A stretch of DNA of 64,000 nucleotides, from assembly GCA_913055655.1 (NCBI GenBank), contig CAJXKA010000006.1, positions 1-64,000 of the forward strand, written 5' to 3'. The notes beneath the pieces are model-generated. The model was not told the DNA's origin, did not search any database, and worked only from the letters and a program-made list of their open reading frames with translations. Positions 17,024-26,677 of this stretch are shown in pieces. The position numbers and the translations under genes are program-made. The DNA comes from an uncultured Oceanospirillales bacterium (GTDB taxonomy: Bacteria > Pseudomonadota > Gammaproteobacteria > Xanthomonadales > SZUA-36). The first letter of the stretch is position 1. Each line of letters starts with the position of its first letter.

Positions 17024-18505
17024 TTGAAAACATCAAATAGTCAGGATGTCGTATTGCTTGTTGGCGCCGGTGCTTCAATTTCTATTGATATTCCAGCAAT
17101 GGGGGAGATGTTTGATTCCTATCGAAGCCAATCTGGCACAAAACTTTCAAAAGAAGAGAAAAAGGTTTGCGAGCAGTTCATCGACAATTTGGAGATTAAA
17201 AAAGACTTAGAAGAATTTCTTCTTGCCTCGAACACCATTATTGATGCCAGCCGAGGAACTCTCAAAAAATTCTTTGAGTCAATCGTTGCTCCACGAGGAG
17301 GAAAGAACCAGCTAGATCAGTTCGAAACAAAGCTAAAGGAGAGCCGAAATGAAGTAAAAAAAACCCGCGATGGAATTCTTAAGTTTCTTGCAGAACAGTG
17401 TTTTCGGTTCAATAGAGCAGCCGCATTTTCGGACCTAGAACAACTTGTTCGTGCTGTCTCAGTAACGGGACATCCTGTCTTTACCACAAACTACGATTTT
17501 GCTTTCGAATACGTTGCTGAAGAGTTGGGTATCCCCTTGCATGACAACTTTTCCCAAACTGCAAGGAGGTTTATTTGGAACCCGGAAATAAATTTCCCAT
17601 CAGGAGAAGGGCTAACGCTAATAAAGCTTCATGGATCCGTAACTTGGTACAAAGACAAGAACAACGAAATTGAAAAGCTTGATACGGACACACAGTTTAA
17701 CAAGCTTGGGTCAAGAGTTGAGCGGTTGCTGATTTTTCCCACTCGATTTAAAGACATTTATGATCAAAACTTTTTCGCACTTTACTCTCAGTTTCTAAGC
17801 TCCATTTCAAAAGCACGTTGCCTTGTTGTGATAGGGCACAGTCTACGAGATGAGTATTTGCGGGCCGCTATTATCGAGCAAATTAGGTTAAGAAAACTCC
17901 AGGTTGTTGTCATTGACCCCACTTGGCCAAAAGCACTTTCGAACGGAAACCCACCTTCAAAGCAGTTTACAGAAAATACGCCTATCCACATCCCGGTAAA
18001 GTTTAGTGAATTTTCTGACGAGCTAGCAGAATGCCTAAAGTCAACTGAAGCTAAGCAAATTGGGCGCGAATTGACTTCTGTGTGGAACACTATGAAGAAA
18101 AGAAAAACGCGTCTAAAACTAAAAGGCCGTATTGGTACAAAACTTGTGCCGCTACAACGATATGAGCTTTCAGTAACGATTGATGGCTACGTTCCGAAAA
18201 ACCTAAGGCCGGTAACCCTTCGTGCATGGATTTCTAGAACTCCATCACCTACCGAAGGCCTAAAACGACCGCAAACGTCAGGTTTCATCGAACAAAGCAC
18301 TAAACCATTGGATCTGAATGTGAGCGGCGTGTTAAATCTTGAAACGAAATTAAATCTAGAAATTCCAAAAATTGATGAGTGGCTGGCAAAAGGCGGTAAC
18401 GTCGAACTGAACATTGCCCTTTTGCCACGCAGCACGAGCATGGTAGCCAAAGCTAAAAACTCAGCGATTGCGACAGGAACGCGTAGTTACAAGTATTCCG
18501 TATAG
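17024..18505 (+). CDS. SIR2-like NAD-dependent protein, probable defence effector
   Basis: A 493-residue protein. Residues about 8-330 form a SIR2-like Rossmann domain: LLVGAGASI (10-18), FTTNYDFAFEY (about 154-164), the LHGSVTWY segment carrying the catalytic-type His (about 202), and VVIGHSLRDEY (about 266-276). In defence proteins (Thoeris ThsA, DSR, SIR2-HerA) this fold depletes NAD+. The C-terminal 150 residues after a basic linker (KKRKTRLKLKGRIG) are beta-rich and unrecognised; they may sense or bind the trigger. The start is TTG with AGGGGGT upstream. Codon use and GC are far below the flanks, a strong sign of transfer. Confidence 0.85.
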   Translation: MKTSNSQDVVLLVGAGASISIDIPAMGEMFDSYRSQSGTKLSKEEKKVCEQFIDNLEIKKDLEEFLLASNTIIDASRGTLKKFFESIVAPRGGKNQLDQFETKLKESRNEVKKTRDGILKFLAEQCFRFNRAAAFSDLEQLVRAVSVTGHPVFTTNYDFAFEYVAEELGIPLHDNFSQTARRFIWNPEINFPSGEGLTLIKLHGSVTWYKDKNNEIEKLDTDTQFNKLGSRVERLLIFPTRFKDIYDQNFFALYSQFLSSISKARCLVVIGHSLRDEYLRAAIIEQIRLRKLQVVVIDPTWPKALSNGNPPSKQFTENTPIHIPVKFSEFSDELAECLKSTEAKQIGRELTSVWNTMKKRKTRLKLKGRIGTKLVPLQRYELSVTIDGYVPKNLRPVTLRAWISRTPSPTEGLKRPQTSGFIEQSTKPLDLNVSGVLNLETKLNLEIPKIDEWLAKGGNVELNIALLPRSTSMVAKAKNSAIATGTRSYKYSV

Positions 18506-18613
18506 CAAACTGGTTTTTTATTATCACTATCCACAAGATCTTTGAAAACTGAGTAAAGCTCCACAAGCTTGTACTTCTTAGATTTAACTAAGCCTATCTG
18601 GGGGAACCTTACG

Positions 18614-19870
18614 TTACGAGATCCCCTGATCATTCAACTCAAGCGCACGAGAAAACTCTGTGGCCTCTCGTCGATAGATTGGGAGTCCCTCTTTACAAAC
18701 CCCATCAGACAGTGCTACCCCGTCAAAAAAATTAGGCGAATAGACACCCCACTCGCCATTCCACATTTTTCTTAAATAGTCCGGCCAACTCGCGTGCCTA
18801 TCCGGACTTCCGCTATTAACTCGCGCGGTTGAGTTAAGATGCCGATCTATAGAACGTTCAGGAAACCACACCTTAATCAAATCTGAATAAATCAAGTTTT
18901 CGCCAACCTTTTTCTTTTTTGCATAAGCAACAATGTTTGCTTCAAAGAATGCTGTTTTTTTAAGAAAAATGTCGCTACCGCTACAACACGTTCCACCATC
19001 TGAATGTAATAGCAAATCATTATCAGCAAAACCAATATTGATCGAAAGTCTCTTTGCTAACGAGTAAAAAGCAACCAGGAAATCGTGCCGATAATTGAGC
19101 GGTAGAATGTATTCTCTCCCTTGCTTGCGCGCACCCATCGATCTATACCACCCAATAGGATCTTCCTGAAACAGTCGTATTAATACCTTTCCGAACTTTT
19201 GGTTAGCGTCAATGGGGACTTTTAGAAACTCGACTGAAACATGACGCGCTCCTGATGATTTAGCCTCGCGCAACATCGAAAATGCATGCTGCTCAAAGCC
19301 CGGTATAACTGGTTGAAACCTAAAAGAAACAGGCACCCCTTCTCGAGAGAGGTCCGATGCAGAATCACAAATTTCACTAAAAGAAGAACAGCCAAGGTCG
19401 ATAAGAGCGCGATATTTTTGGTCTACAACCGTCGTAGAGAACCTAACCACGCAATTAGCCTTTGCCAGTAAATTAATATATGCAGGCGTCGAGACCAACT
19501 TGGATTTGGTGCTTATTATGAATGGATAAGAGTATTTGTTTAGCACCTCGATAAGCTTCTTGCTTACTTGCTTCTTATTTTCGATCGGCGAAAAAGGGTC
19601 CGACATCCCACCCATTTGGAATGGTATTTTTCGAGCTAAAAACTCATCAAGCGAAGACTGAATAATTCCATTACCTACTCGTTTAAGTCGCGCATCGAGC
19701 ACCTCGGGATTGGCAATCTTAAATTTACCGTTACGACCGAATCCCTGCCTTGTCATCGCAAAACAGTACGCACATCCAAATTGACATTTATTGAATGAAT
19801 CTAACCTTAGTGGAATAGAACAAAACGGAAGTTGACTGGTTAATCCAGCGTAGTAGTTATATGAATTCAA
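18614..19870 (-). CDS. radical SAM enzyme of the SplB/COG1533 type
   Basis: A 418-residue protein with the radical SAM cluster motif C29-x3-C33-x2-C36 (CQFGCAYC), the FQMGGMSDPFSPIE strand typical of spore-photoproduct-lyase-like COG1533 proteins, and FIISTKSKL in the barrel. About 140 residues beyond the barrel include GGTCCSGSD, extra cysteines that could bind a second cluster or metal. The start is TTG at 19870, overlapping the stop of the membrane-protein gene as TTGA, so the two are translationally coupled. COG1533 members act on nucleic acids or peptides; the substrate here is unknown. AT-rich like the neighbouring SIR2 gene, with which it is convergent. Confidence 0.85.
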   Translation of the reverse strand: MNSYNYYAGLTSQLPFCSIPLRLDSFNKCQFGCAYCFAMTRQGFGRNGKFKIANPEVLDARLKRVGNGIIQSSLDEFLARKIPFQMGGMSDPFSPIENKKQVSKKLIEVLNKYSYPFIISTKSKLVSTPAYINLLAKANCVVRFSTTVVDQKYRALIDLGCSSFSEICDSASDLSREGVPVSFRFQPVIPGFEQHAFSMLREAKSSGARHVSVEFLKVPIDANQKFGKVLIRLFQEDPIGWYRSMGARKQGREYILPLNYRHDFLVAFYSLAKRLSINIGFADNDLLLHSDGGTCCSGSDIFLKKTAFFEANIVAYAKKKKVGENLIYSDLIKVWFPERSIDRHLNSTARVNSGSPDRHASWPDYLRKMWNGEWGVYSPNFFDGVALSDGVCKEGLPIYRREATEFSRALELNDQGIS

Positions 19871-20655
19871 TTTGTACCAAAGAAATGTTCAAAAACATAC
19901 ATACCCCCAACGGCTATATGTTGAATTAGGACAATCAAGAAAAGCAAAGCACTTATAACTAACAACCAAAATATAAACCAACGTGTTTTCTTACGTGATT
20001 CAGAGTACCTTCCAAAGATTTCCCAAAACATCGACTTATCATCATTTTGTACCTTCAGTTCGCAAGCACCAGGTCTAGGCAGTTTGAGCTCAAACCAAAG
20101 GTCTTTCACGGAAAAAACATACCGGGTGTATTCAGCACATACCTCAGGCTTATCAACCGCACTAAACTCATTTACATCGTCCCTTGTCTCAACAAACCCC
20201 TTGTCTTCCAATCGCTTGAAAAATTTTTCAAAACCTACTTTCTTTTTGATGAGCTCATAAGCTTCCCAAACAAGCCAACGGGGATCATGTTTGTAAGCCT
20301 CATAGTCAGAATAACTATTGTAGGTTCTTACAAATTTTGGGCACCAAATCAAATAGCTTGAAAACGCAAGTGCATAGAAAAATGAAGACAGCCACAAAAT
20401 TGTCCAATTAAATGGCAAGCTTAGTTGAAGAGTAAACTCTTCCTTCCCGACACTCAGAGATATCGGAGACGGAATGCCCTCTAACAAAGTAGCCAAAATG
20501 GGAACCAATGCGAACCAAACCAGCAGCAATTTGAGCACAGGAAAGCCGAAAAAAGCCTTGTAGGTTTCCCATCTCAAGGCTTTCTGCCCAAAGTTTTCAA
20601 TTGCTACCCGCACGAATTTCCTTCCAAAAACCTCAAAATGAGACCTTACTTTCAT
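19867..20655 (-). CDS. multi-pass membrane protein coupled to the radical SAM enzyme
   Basis: A 262-residue protein with membrane segments at about 36-58, 83-104 and 220-247. A cytosolic middle domain (about 108-218) contains charged helices (YELIKKKVGFEKFFKRLEDKGF) and then a beta segment (YTRYVFSVKDLWFELKLPRP). No family recognised. It precedes the radical SAM gene with a TTGA overlap, so the products are probably made in fixed ratio and may act together, for example as a membrane effector or as the target modified by the enzyme. The gene is AT-rich; the start at 20655 has only a weak GAG upstream. Confidence 0.65.
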   Translation of the reverse strand: MKVRSHFEVFGRKFVRVAIENFGQKALRWETYKAFFGFPVLKLLLVWFALVPILATLLEGIPSPISLSVGKEEFTLQLSLPFNWTILWLSSFFYALAFSSYLIWCPKFVRTYNSYSDYEAYKHDPRWLVWEAYELIKKKVGFEKFFKRLEDKGFVETRDDVNEFSAVDKPEVCAEYTRYVFSVKDLWFELKLPRPGACELKVQNDDKSMFWEIFGRYSESRKKTRWFIFWLLVISALLFLIVLIQHIAVGGMYVFEHFFGTN

Positions 20656-20898
20656 TGATTCTCAAATCATGCGAACTTCGCTATCTACTCTTCAAACTTT
20701 ACACCGTAGCCAAGTTTAGACTCCCAAGAAATTGGGGTACTGAATGACTTAATCATATCGCCAAACCAGAATTACTTCGCAGAATCAGAAGCTGATCTGC
20801 AATTTTTTCTCATACGGATTCGGATGCGAAGCAACGCACGCTCTCGGGACAGGTCAAGATTTTTACCTATTAGGGCTTTTACAGAGTTAACCATTCAA

Positions 20899-23800
20899 CT
20901 ACATGTTCCGCCTATATTCACCGCCGACCTCATAAAGTGCGTGCGACATAGAACCCAGGCTGCAAACCTTCCCCGCCGCCATCAGCGCCTCAAACGTATT
21001 CTCCCGCTTGCGCGCCACATCCTGCAGCTCTTTAAGCAACGCCCCGCTCTCATCCCCATGCGCTGAGCGGTAGGTCTCGACATTCTCCACCTGCTGGTCT
21101 TTCTCAGCATCGGTAGATCGCATCAATTCCAGCTCGCCGCCTTCGGCATGCGGGTCCTTCCCGCCCAGGAACGTGTTCACACCGATCAACGGCAACGAGC
21201 CGTCGTGCTTTTTGTGCTCGTAGTAGAGGGATTCTTCCTGGATTTTGGAGCGTTGGTACATGGTGTCCATGGCGCCGAGGACGCCGCCGCGTTCGGAGAG
21301 GCGTTCGAATTCCTGGTAGACGGCTTCTTCGACCAGGTCGGTTAATTCATCGACGATGAAGCTGCCTTGCCAGGGGTTTTCGCAGTAGTTCAGGCCCAGT
21401 TCCTTGCTGATGATCATCTGGATGGCGACGGCTCGGCGCACGCTTTCTTCGGTTGGCGTGGTGATGGCTTCGTCGTAGGCGTTGGTGTGCAGGCTGTTGC
21501 AGTTGTCGAACAATGCATACAACGCCTGCAGCGTGGTGCGGATGTCGTTGAACTGGATTTCCTGGGCGTGCAGGCTCCTTCCACTCGTCTGGATGTGATA
21601 CTTGAGCATCTGGCTGCGGCGGTTGGCGCCGTAGCGCTCGCGCATGGCGCGGGCCCAGATGCGGCGGGCGACGCGGCCGATCACCGTGTATTCGGGGTCC
21701 ATGCCGTTGCTGAAGAAGAAGCTCAGGTTGGGGGCGAAGTCGTCGATGGCCATGCCGCGGGCCAGGTAGTACTCGACGATGGTGAAGCCGTTGCTCAGGG
21801 TGAACGCGAGCTGGCTGATCGGGTTCGCGCCGGCTTCGGCGATGTGGTAGCCGGAGATGCTGACGCTGTAGAAGTTGCGCACGTTGTGGTCGACGAAGTA
21901 CTGCTGGATGTCGCCCATCATGCGCATGGCGAACTCGGTGCTGAAAATACAGGTGTTCTGGGCCTGGTCCTCTTTCAGGATATCGGCCTGGACGGTGCCG
22001 CGCACTTTGCTCAGCGTGTCTTCCTTGATCCTGGCGTAGGTGTCGGCGTCGACCAGCTTGTCGCCGGTGATGCCGAGCAGGCCCAGGCCCAGACCGTCGT
22101 TACCTTCGGGCAGGTCGCCCTGGTATTTAGGGCGCTCTCTGTCTTTGAAGTAGTCGTCGATCTGCTTTTGCGCTTGGTCCCACTGGCCTTCTGCCTTCAG
22201 GTGCTTCTCCACCTGCTGGTCGATGGCCGCGTTCATGAAGAACGCCAGGATCATCGGCGCGGGACCATTGATCGTCATGCTCACCGACGTGGTGGGCGCG
22301 CAGAGATCAAAGCCGCTGTAGAGCTTCTTCATGTCGTCCAGCGTGGCGATGCTTACGCCGCTGTTGCCGACCTTGCCGTAGATGTCGGGGCGGGTGGCCG
22401 GGTCCTCGCCGTAGAGCGTGACCGAGTCGAACGCGGTGCTCAGGCGGGCGGCGGGTTGGCCTTTGCTCACGTAGTGGAACCGTCGGTTGGTGCGCTCGGG
22501 GGTGCCTTCGCCGGCGAACATTCTTGTCGGGTCTTCGCCGGTGCGGCGGTAGGGGTACACACCGCCGGTGTAGGGGTAGCTGCCGGGCAGGTTTTCGCGC
22601 ATCAGGAAGCTCAGCAGTTCGCCCCAGTCGGCGTCTCTCGGCATGCCGATCTTGGGGATCTGCAGGTGCGACAGGCTCTCGCGGTAGTTGCTGCCGGTGA
22701 TGGTCTTGCCGCGCACCTGGTATTCGTATTGCTCGGTGCGGATGCCTTCCTTTCGTTCCGGCCAGGCTTTCAGCAGCGCCAGCGCCTCGGGGCTGAGCTC
22801 GGCCAGTTGGGCGTTGTAGCGCTCCGCCAGCACGCTGCGGCCACGGTGGCGCAGGTGCTCGGGCACACGGTGGTCGGCGTCCTCGGTGGATTCCGCGTCG
22901 GCGCCGCCCGCGGCCGGCGTGGGGTTCGTCACCGCGCTCGGGAAGGCGTGGAACGGCGGCGGCAGGTCCGGGTCGCCCAGGTCCTTCAGGGTCTCGTAGT
23001 AGTGCTGCGCCAGGCTGGCGGCCTCGGCCTGGCGCTGGATGTCGGCGTTGATGCTGCGGCCCTGCTCGGCGATCTCGGCCAGGTACCTTGTACGCGCGGG
23101 CGGGATCAGCACGGTGGCCTTGGGCTCCTTGACGGTGGTGTCCAGGTCGGCGGTCCACTGGTCTTCGGGCAGGTCCAGCTTCTCGCGCAGCAGGCGCGTG
23201 AGGTTGGCGAACATCCAGGTGACGCCCGGGTCGTTGAACTGGCTGGCGATGGTCGGGTAGACCGGCACGTCGTCGTCGGCCAGGTCGAATTTCAGGTGGT
23301 TGCGTTTCCACTGCTTGCGCACGTCGCGCAGGGCGTCCTCGGCGCCGCGCTTGTCGAACTTGTTCAGGATGACCAGCTCGGCGAAGTCGAGCATGTCGAT
23401 CTTCTCCAGCTGGCTCTGGGCGCCGAATTCGCTGGTCATGACGTAGACCGGGAAATCGACCAGATCCACGATCTCGGAGTCGCTCTGGCCGATACCGGCG
23501 GTCTCGACGATGACGAGATCAAAGCCGGCGGATTTCAGGAAGTCCACGGCGTCTTTCAGCATCTTGCTGGTGGCCAGGTGCTGGCGCCGCGTCGCCATCG
23601 AGCGCATGTAGACGTGCTCGGAGCGCAGGCTGTTCATGCGGATGCGGTCGCCCAGCAGCGCGCCGCCGGTGCGGCGGCGGGTGGGGTCGACGGCCAGCAC
23701 GGCCACGTTTTTGCCCGGGAAGCAGGCCAGGAAGCGGTTCAGGATCTCGTCGGTGACGGAGCTCTTGCCGGCGCCGCCCGTGCCGGTAATGCCGATGACG

Positions 23801-24429
23801 GGGGCCTGCTTCGGTGCGCCGGCCCACTCGTGGCGTTTCATCTTCAGCTCGGCTTCACCGTAGCGCTCTTCCTCGATCATGCTGAGCACGGCGGCGACGT
23901 CGTTGGCGTTCTCGCGGCGCAGGGTTTCCGGGTCCTCGGGGGCCACGCGGTCGCGCCCTGCCCGTTCGACCACGTCCTCGATCATTTCCACCAGCCCCAG
24001 GCCCATGCCGTCGTCGGGGTGGTAGATCTTCTCGACGCCGTATTCCTCCAGCTCGGCGATTTCGTCCAGCGTGATGGTGCCGCCACCGCCGCCGAACACC
24101 TTGATGTGACCGGCGCCGCGCTCGCGCAGCTGGTCGATCATGAAGCGGAAGTACTCGTTGTGGCCGCCCTGGTAGCTGGAAATCGCAATCGCGTCGGCGT
24201 CTTCCTGGATGGCCGCGCGGACGATGTCCAGCACGCTGCGGTTGTGGCCCAGGTGGATCACCTCGCAGCCCTGCGCCTGGATCAGGCGGCGCATGATGTT
24301 GATGGCGGCGTCGTGGCCGTCAAACAGGCTGGCGGCGGTGACAAAACGCAGCGGCGTGTCGGCCGCGCCCTGGCGGGCGGCGTCGCCGTCGTGCTTGCCG
24401 GTCTCGAGTTCAGAGGCAGGTCGGCTCAT
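20899..24429 (-). CDS. icmF: fused acyl-CoA mutase IcmF (isobutyryl-/methylmalonyl-CoA mutase type)
   Basis: A protein of about 1176 residues with the three-part IcmF order. First is an N-terminal B12-binding domain with the base-off DGHDAAI motif (about 37-43). Next is a MeaB-like GTPase chaperone with P-loop GTGGAGKSS (about 213-221) and [14 protein letters not shown]. Last comes the mutase substrate barrel (about 560-1176), including [22 protein letters not shown]. Fused mutases isomerise branched acyl-CoA such as isobutyryl/butyryl-CoA; the substrate cannot be fixed by eye. It is longer than usual IcmF (about 1090), with extra linker near 520-545. ATG 24429 is preferred; an in-frame GTG lies at 24438. 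The gene is isolated, with the AT-rich island downstream. Confidence 0.92.
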   Translation of the reverse strand: MSRPASELETGKHDGDAARQGAADTPLRFVTAASLFDGHDAAINIMRRLIQAQGCEVIHLGHNRSVLDIVRAAIQEDADAIAISSYQGGHNEYFRFMIDQLRERGAGHIKVFGGGGGTITLDEIAELEEYGVEKIYHPDDGMGLGLVEMIEDVVERAGRDRVAPEDPETLRRENANDVAAVLSMIEEERYGEAELKMKRHEWAGAPKQAPVIGITGTGGAGKSSVTDEILNRFLACFPGKNVAVLAVDPTRRRTGGALLGDRIRMNSLRSEHVYMRSMATRRQHLATSKMLKDAVDFLKSAGFDLVIVETAGIGQSDSEIVDLVDFPVYVMTSEFGAQSQLEKIDMLDFAELVILNKFDKRGAEDALRDVRKQWKRNHLKFDLADDDVPVYPTIASQFNDPGVTWMFANLTRLLREKLDLPEDQWTADLDTTVKEPKATVLIPPARTRYLAEIAEQGRSINADIQRQAEAASLAQHYYETLKDLGDPDLPPPFHAFPSAVTNPTPAAGGADAESTEDADHRVPEHLRHRGRSVLAERYNAQLAELSPEALALLKAWPERKEGIRTEQYEYQVRGKTITGSNYRESLSHLQIPKIGMPRDADWGELLSFLMRENLPGSYPYTGGVYPYRRTGEDPTRMFAGEGTPERTNRRFHYVSKGQPAARLSTAFDSVTLYGEDPATRPDIYGKVGNSGVSIATLDDMKKLYSGFDLCAPTTSVSMTINGPAPMILAFFMNAAIDQQVEKHLKAEGQWDQAQKQIDDYFKDRERPKYQGDLPEGNDGLGLGLLGITGDKLVDADTYARIKEDTLSKVRGTVQADILKEDQAQNTCIFSTEFAMRMMGDIQQYFVDHNVRNFYSVSISGYHIAEAGANPISQLAFTLSNGFTIVEYYLARGMAIDDFAPNLSFFFSNGMDPEYTVIGRVARRIWARAMRERYGANRRSQMLKYHIQTSGRSLHAQEIQFNDIRTTLQALYALFDNCNSLHTNAYDEAITTPTEESVRRAVAIQMIISKELGLNYCENPWQGSFIVDELTDLVEEAVYQEFERLSERGGVLGAMDTMYQRSKIQEESLYYEHKKHDGSLPLIGVNTFLGGKDPHAEGGELELMRSTDAEKDQQVENVETYRSAHGDESGALLKELQDVARKRENTFEALMAAGKVCSLGSMSHALYEVGGEYRRNM

Positions 24430-24481
24430 GAAAATCACGTTGGCATGTGAAGGCCGACCATTTTAGCGCGTTTGGGCGAAA

Positions 24482-24514
24482 CACAGTTGCGGTGGGTCAT
24501 TCACCGCAACTGTG
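24482..24514 (-). terminator. strong hairpin terminator between the serine hydrolase and icmF
   Basis: CACAGTTGCGGTG and its exact complement form a 13-base stem with a seven-base loop. On the minus strand, reading out of the serine hydrolase gene, TTT follows the stem; on the plus strand CTTCGGTTTTT follows. It sits 50 bases after the hydrolase stop and 44 bases before icmF, so it insulates icmF. Confidence 0.8.
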
Positions 24515-24564
24515 CTTCGGTTTTTCGAGGCTCAGGGCCCAACCCGCAAACAGGCCTCACCCGG

Positions 24565-26166
24565 TCAGGGGGTCGTATCAACGATGTTGTTGTCGTACAA
24601 CGTGAACATCAGGCTTTGCAGGCTCGCTGGTCCAGGACCTACGTAGGAATTGACGAAGACCACCAGTTCTATGTTATCCGGCAGCAACATCAGCACGCCC
24701 TGCTCCGCGCGGCCATCATTGGCATCCTCGCTGTCACGCCACAGACCGGGCTTCAGGTAAACGGGGCCGGCGGCGGTTTGCGCCCCACCAACCGGTGTGT
24801 TCAGACCATATGATTCCACCAGAATCTCCGCAGCCGTACCAAAGCTGACCAACTGCCCTGTGCGAAATGCCCGCAGTACGTCCAGGATCTCGCCGATGGT
24901 CATTCGCCAGCCGTAGCCACCTGGCTCATAGGTCATGTCTTTTACCTGCCAACCCGGTGTGCTGCCGTCACGACGATACGCCAGGGCGGTTTGCGTGTCG
25001 TGATGCAATGTCGGTGTGGCGCTAACAGGATTGAAAACGTAGGTACGCATGTAGTCCGCGTAGGCCTCGGCCGTGTACTTGTTCCAGAACAAATCGGTCC
25101 AAAACTCGGAACCGGTACTCCATTCCGGGTCCATGTAGCCACCGATCGTGGCCATCAGGATCCGGATCAGTCCGAAGTTCATGTTTTCGTAATCGAAACT
25201 CGTACCTGGCGTCACACTCGGCCCGGCATTGACTTCCGCCTTCATCGTCGACCACTCGGCGCTGGAACCGCCTGTGATATAACCCGACCGGTGTTCCATC
25301 AGGTCAGCGAAGGTCACCAGCTCATTGGCGCCAGCGGTGCGGTCCCAATACGCGGGCAGCCAGGGCCATATCGGGTCGTCAACATCCACGCCGGGCGTAT
25401 TTTCGAGCAGATGCATTAAGCCAATGGCTGTCATGAACTTGGACATGCTGGCAATGTGCATTCGACGGTCCGGGGTCCATCCAGACGCCGGAAAATCCCC
25501 CGGCACCGGGTTCCGTGCCCAGTGCCACTGGTGAACTGCAATGGTACTTCCGTTCTGCCGCATTTCCATGGCATATCCGTGAGCAGAATTCGCCAGGACT
25601 GCGTGTAGATCATCAAGGAAGCTGGCGACATCCAGGTCGTTGGGGTTCGGTGGCGGCAACTGGAATCCGGAGTTCGGCACCAGGAAAGGTTTTGGCGGCG
25701 GTTGTGCGGGCAGGTTGGTGGTTTCCGCCAGGCCGAAATCACGGTCAACGCTTCGCGAAGGCACTTCTCGCGGTGGCAGTTCGGAAAGCTGCCTTAACTC
25801 AGCGCTGTCTATCCGCCTTACCGTTCGGCCGTCGGATTCGAAAAAGTCCCGGGCGAGGTCCGCTTCCGGCTGACCCTCCGACCGTACCTCCGTCGGTGAG
25901 ATACGTGAAAGGATAATCCTGTCGTGGAACAACGCTGGGTCGATACGCCCGTCACGTACCGCCGGAATTTCCTGGCTGAACCGTTCGAACTCCGGACTGC
26001 GCACCAGCGCACGCAGGCACCGGGGCAGCGTCAGGGCGCGATCGACATTCTCCGGACACGGCCCGGGCCGATCATCGCGATCTTTGGCCAGCACACCCTG
26101 TGCCAACGTTCCGCTGAATAAGGTGATAGCGACGACACTCGCCAGGGTCAGTTTTTGCGTAAACAT
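24565..26166 (-). CDS. secreted serine hydrolase, beta-lactamase/penicillin-binding class C fold
   Basis: About 533 residues: a signal peptide, a 170-residue N-terminal region unlike known domains, then a beta-lactamase-family domain. The catalytic S-x-x-K is SMSK at 240-243 and the second motif is Y-E-N at 326-328. The family includes esterases, D-aminopeptidases and carboxypeptidases more often than true lactamases. GAGGAGG lies eight bases before ATG 26166, so the frame extension to 26199 is rejected. Its 5' side borders the CBM9 gene fragment at 26240. The substrate is unknown. Confidence 0.85.
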   Translation of the reverse strand: MFTQKLTLASVVAITLFSGTLAQGVLAKDRDDRPGPCPENVDRALTLPRCLRALVRSPEFERFSQEIPAVRDGRIDPALFHDRIILSRISPTEVRSEGQPEADLARDFFESDGRTVRRIDSAELRQLSELPPREVPSRSVDRDFGLAETTNLPAQPPPKPFLVPNSGFQLPPPNPNDLDVASFLDDLHAVLANSAHGYAMEMRQNGSTIAVHQWHWARNPVPGDFPASGWTPDRRMHIASMSKFMTAIGLMHLLENTPGVDVDDPIWPWLPAYWDRTAGANELVTFADLMEHRSGYITGGSSAEWSTMKAEVNAGPSVTPGTSFDYENMNFGLIRILMATIGGYMDPEWSTGSEFWTDLFWNKYTAEAYADYMRTYVFNPVSATPTLHHDTQTALAYRRDGSTPGWQVKDMTYEPGGYGWRMTIGEILDVLRAFRTGQLVSFGTAAEILVESYGLNTPVGGAQTAAGPVYLKPGLWRDSEDANDGRAEQGVLMLLPDNIELVVFVNSYVGPGPASLQSLMFTLYDNNIVDTTP

Positions 26167-26239
26167 CTTGTACCTCCTCTTTAGGGATAGCGGCTTCAAT
26201 CACGCTAACCGTAATCTTGAGGTGGTCAGGGAAAGGGTC

Positions 26240-26323
26240 AGTGCGACTCGTCGGGCCAGAAAAACACTTCGTAGACGTCCTCTTCCCACAGGTCCAGGAA
26301 GTCGTCTTCCAGGGTGGCGGTGT
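26240..26323 (-). pseudogene. fragment of the CBM9-like gene
   Basis: This 84-base stretch matches 28198-28278 of the intact CBM9-like gene; translated on the minus strand it reads TATLEDDFLDLWEEDVYEVF then FWPDE, then hits a stop. Directly beyond it, 26322-26357 matches the start-codon region and upstream spacer of the intact gene (28476-28508). About 200 bases of the 5' coding part are missing between the two blocks, and the fragment is out of frame with the surviving ATG. It is a relic of a second CBM9-antitoxin-PIN unit. Confidence 0.85.
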
Positions 26324-26364
26324 GGGCATGGGAGCTATTGTCCTACAGGAATCCGGGAAGAAGT

Positions 26365-26397
26365 GCCGTATAATTTATCAAAACGAGCCGTATCATG
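26365..26397 (+). promoter_or_regulatory. promoter/operator of the RHH-PIN operon
   Basis: A perfect -10 hexamer TATAAT lies at 26369-26374; no convincing -35 box is seen at the right distance. The decamers GCCGTATAAT (26365) and GCCGTATCAT (26388) are near-identical direct repeats 23 bases apart and could be sites for the RHH antitoxin, which would then cover the -10 and the GGAGG ribosome-binding site. Confidence 0.5.
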
Positions 26398-26407
26398 GAG
26401 GCAAGCC

Positions 26408-26677
26408 ATGAGCAAACCGAAATCGAAAGCTTTGAAACCGGAAACCACCAAGTTGACCATCCGCTTACCACGTTACCGTGTCGAGTTCCTGAAGCGGTTC
26501 GCGAAGGCGCATGACGTTACCGTCACCGAGGTGATCGAACGTTATGTCGCCAGGCTGCAGCCTGAAATGCCGGAAGAAATTCACCCTGACATGGAGTGGC
26601 TGATCGGAATCCTTCCAGAAGACTTCGACTTGGAAAAAGCGCGCGAAGAGCACATCAAGGAAAAATACGGTCTGTGA
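26408..26677 (+). CDS. ribbon-helix-helix antitoxin
   Basis: An 89-residue basic-then-acidic protein. Residues about 13-50 (TTKLTIRLPRYRVEFLKRFA and the following helix VTVTEVIERYVARL) are an RHH DNA-binding fold of the DUF6364 type. The acidic C-terminus (PDMEWLIGILPEDFDLEKAR) would bind and block the toxin. GGAGG precedes ATG 26408. Its stop overlaps the GTG start of the PIN gene (GTGA), the usual arrangement of a VapB-like antitoxin followed by a VapC-like toxin. Confidence 0.85.
   Translation: MSKPKSKALKPETTKLTIRLPRYRVEFLKRFAKAHDVTVTEVIERYVARLQPEMPEEIHPDMEWLIGILPEDFDLEKAREEHIKEKYGL

Noticed and set aside
20656..20898. Attachment site or tRNA at the right border of the AT-rich island
   Set aside because: No tRNA fold, integrase or matching direct repeat with the left border was found by eye.
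21367..24450. A 1027-codon open frame opposite icmF on the plus strand
   Set aside because: It mirrors the third codon positions of the GC-rich icmF gene on the other strand; its translation is a His/Val/Gly-rich low-complexity product with no domain.
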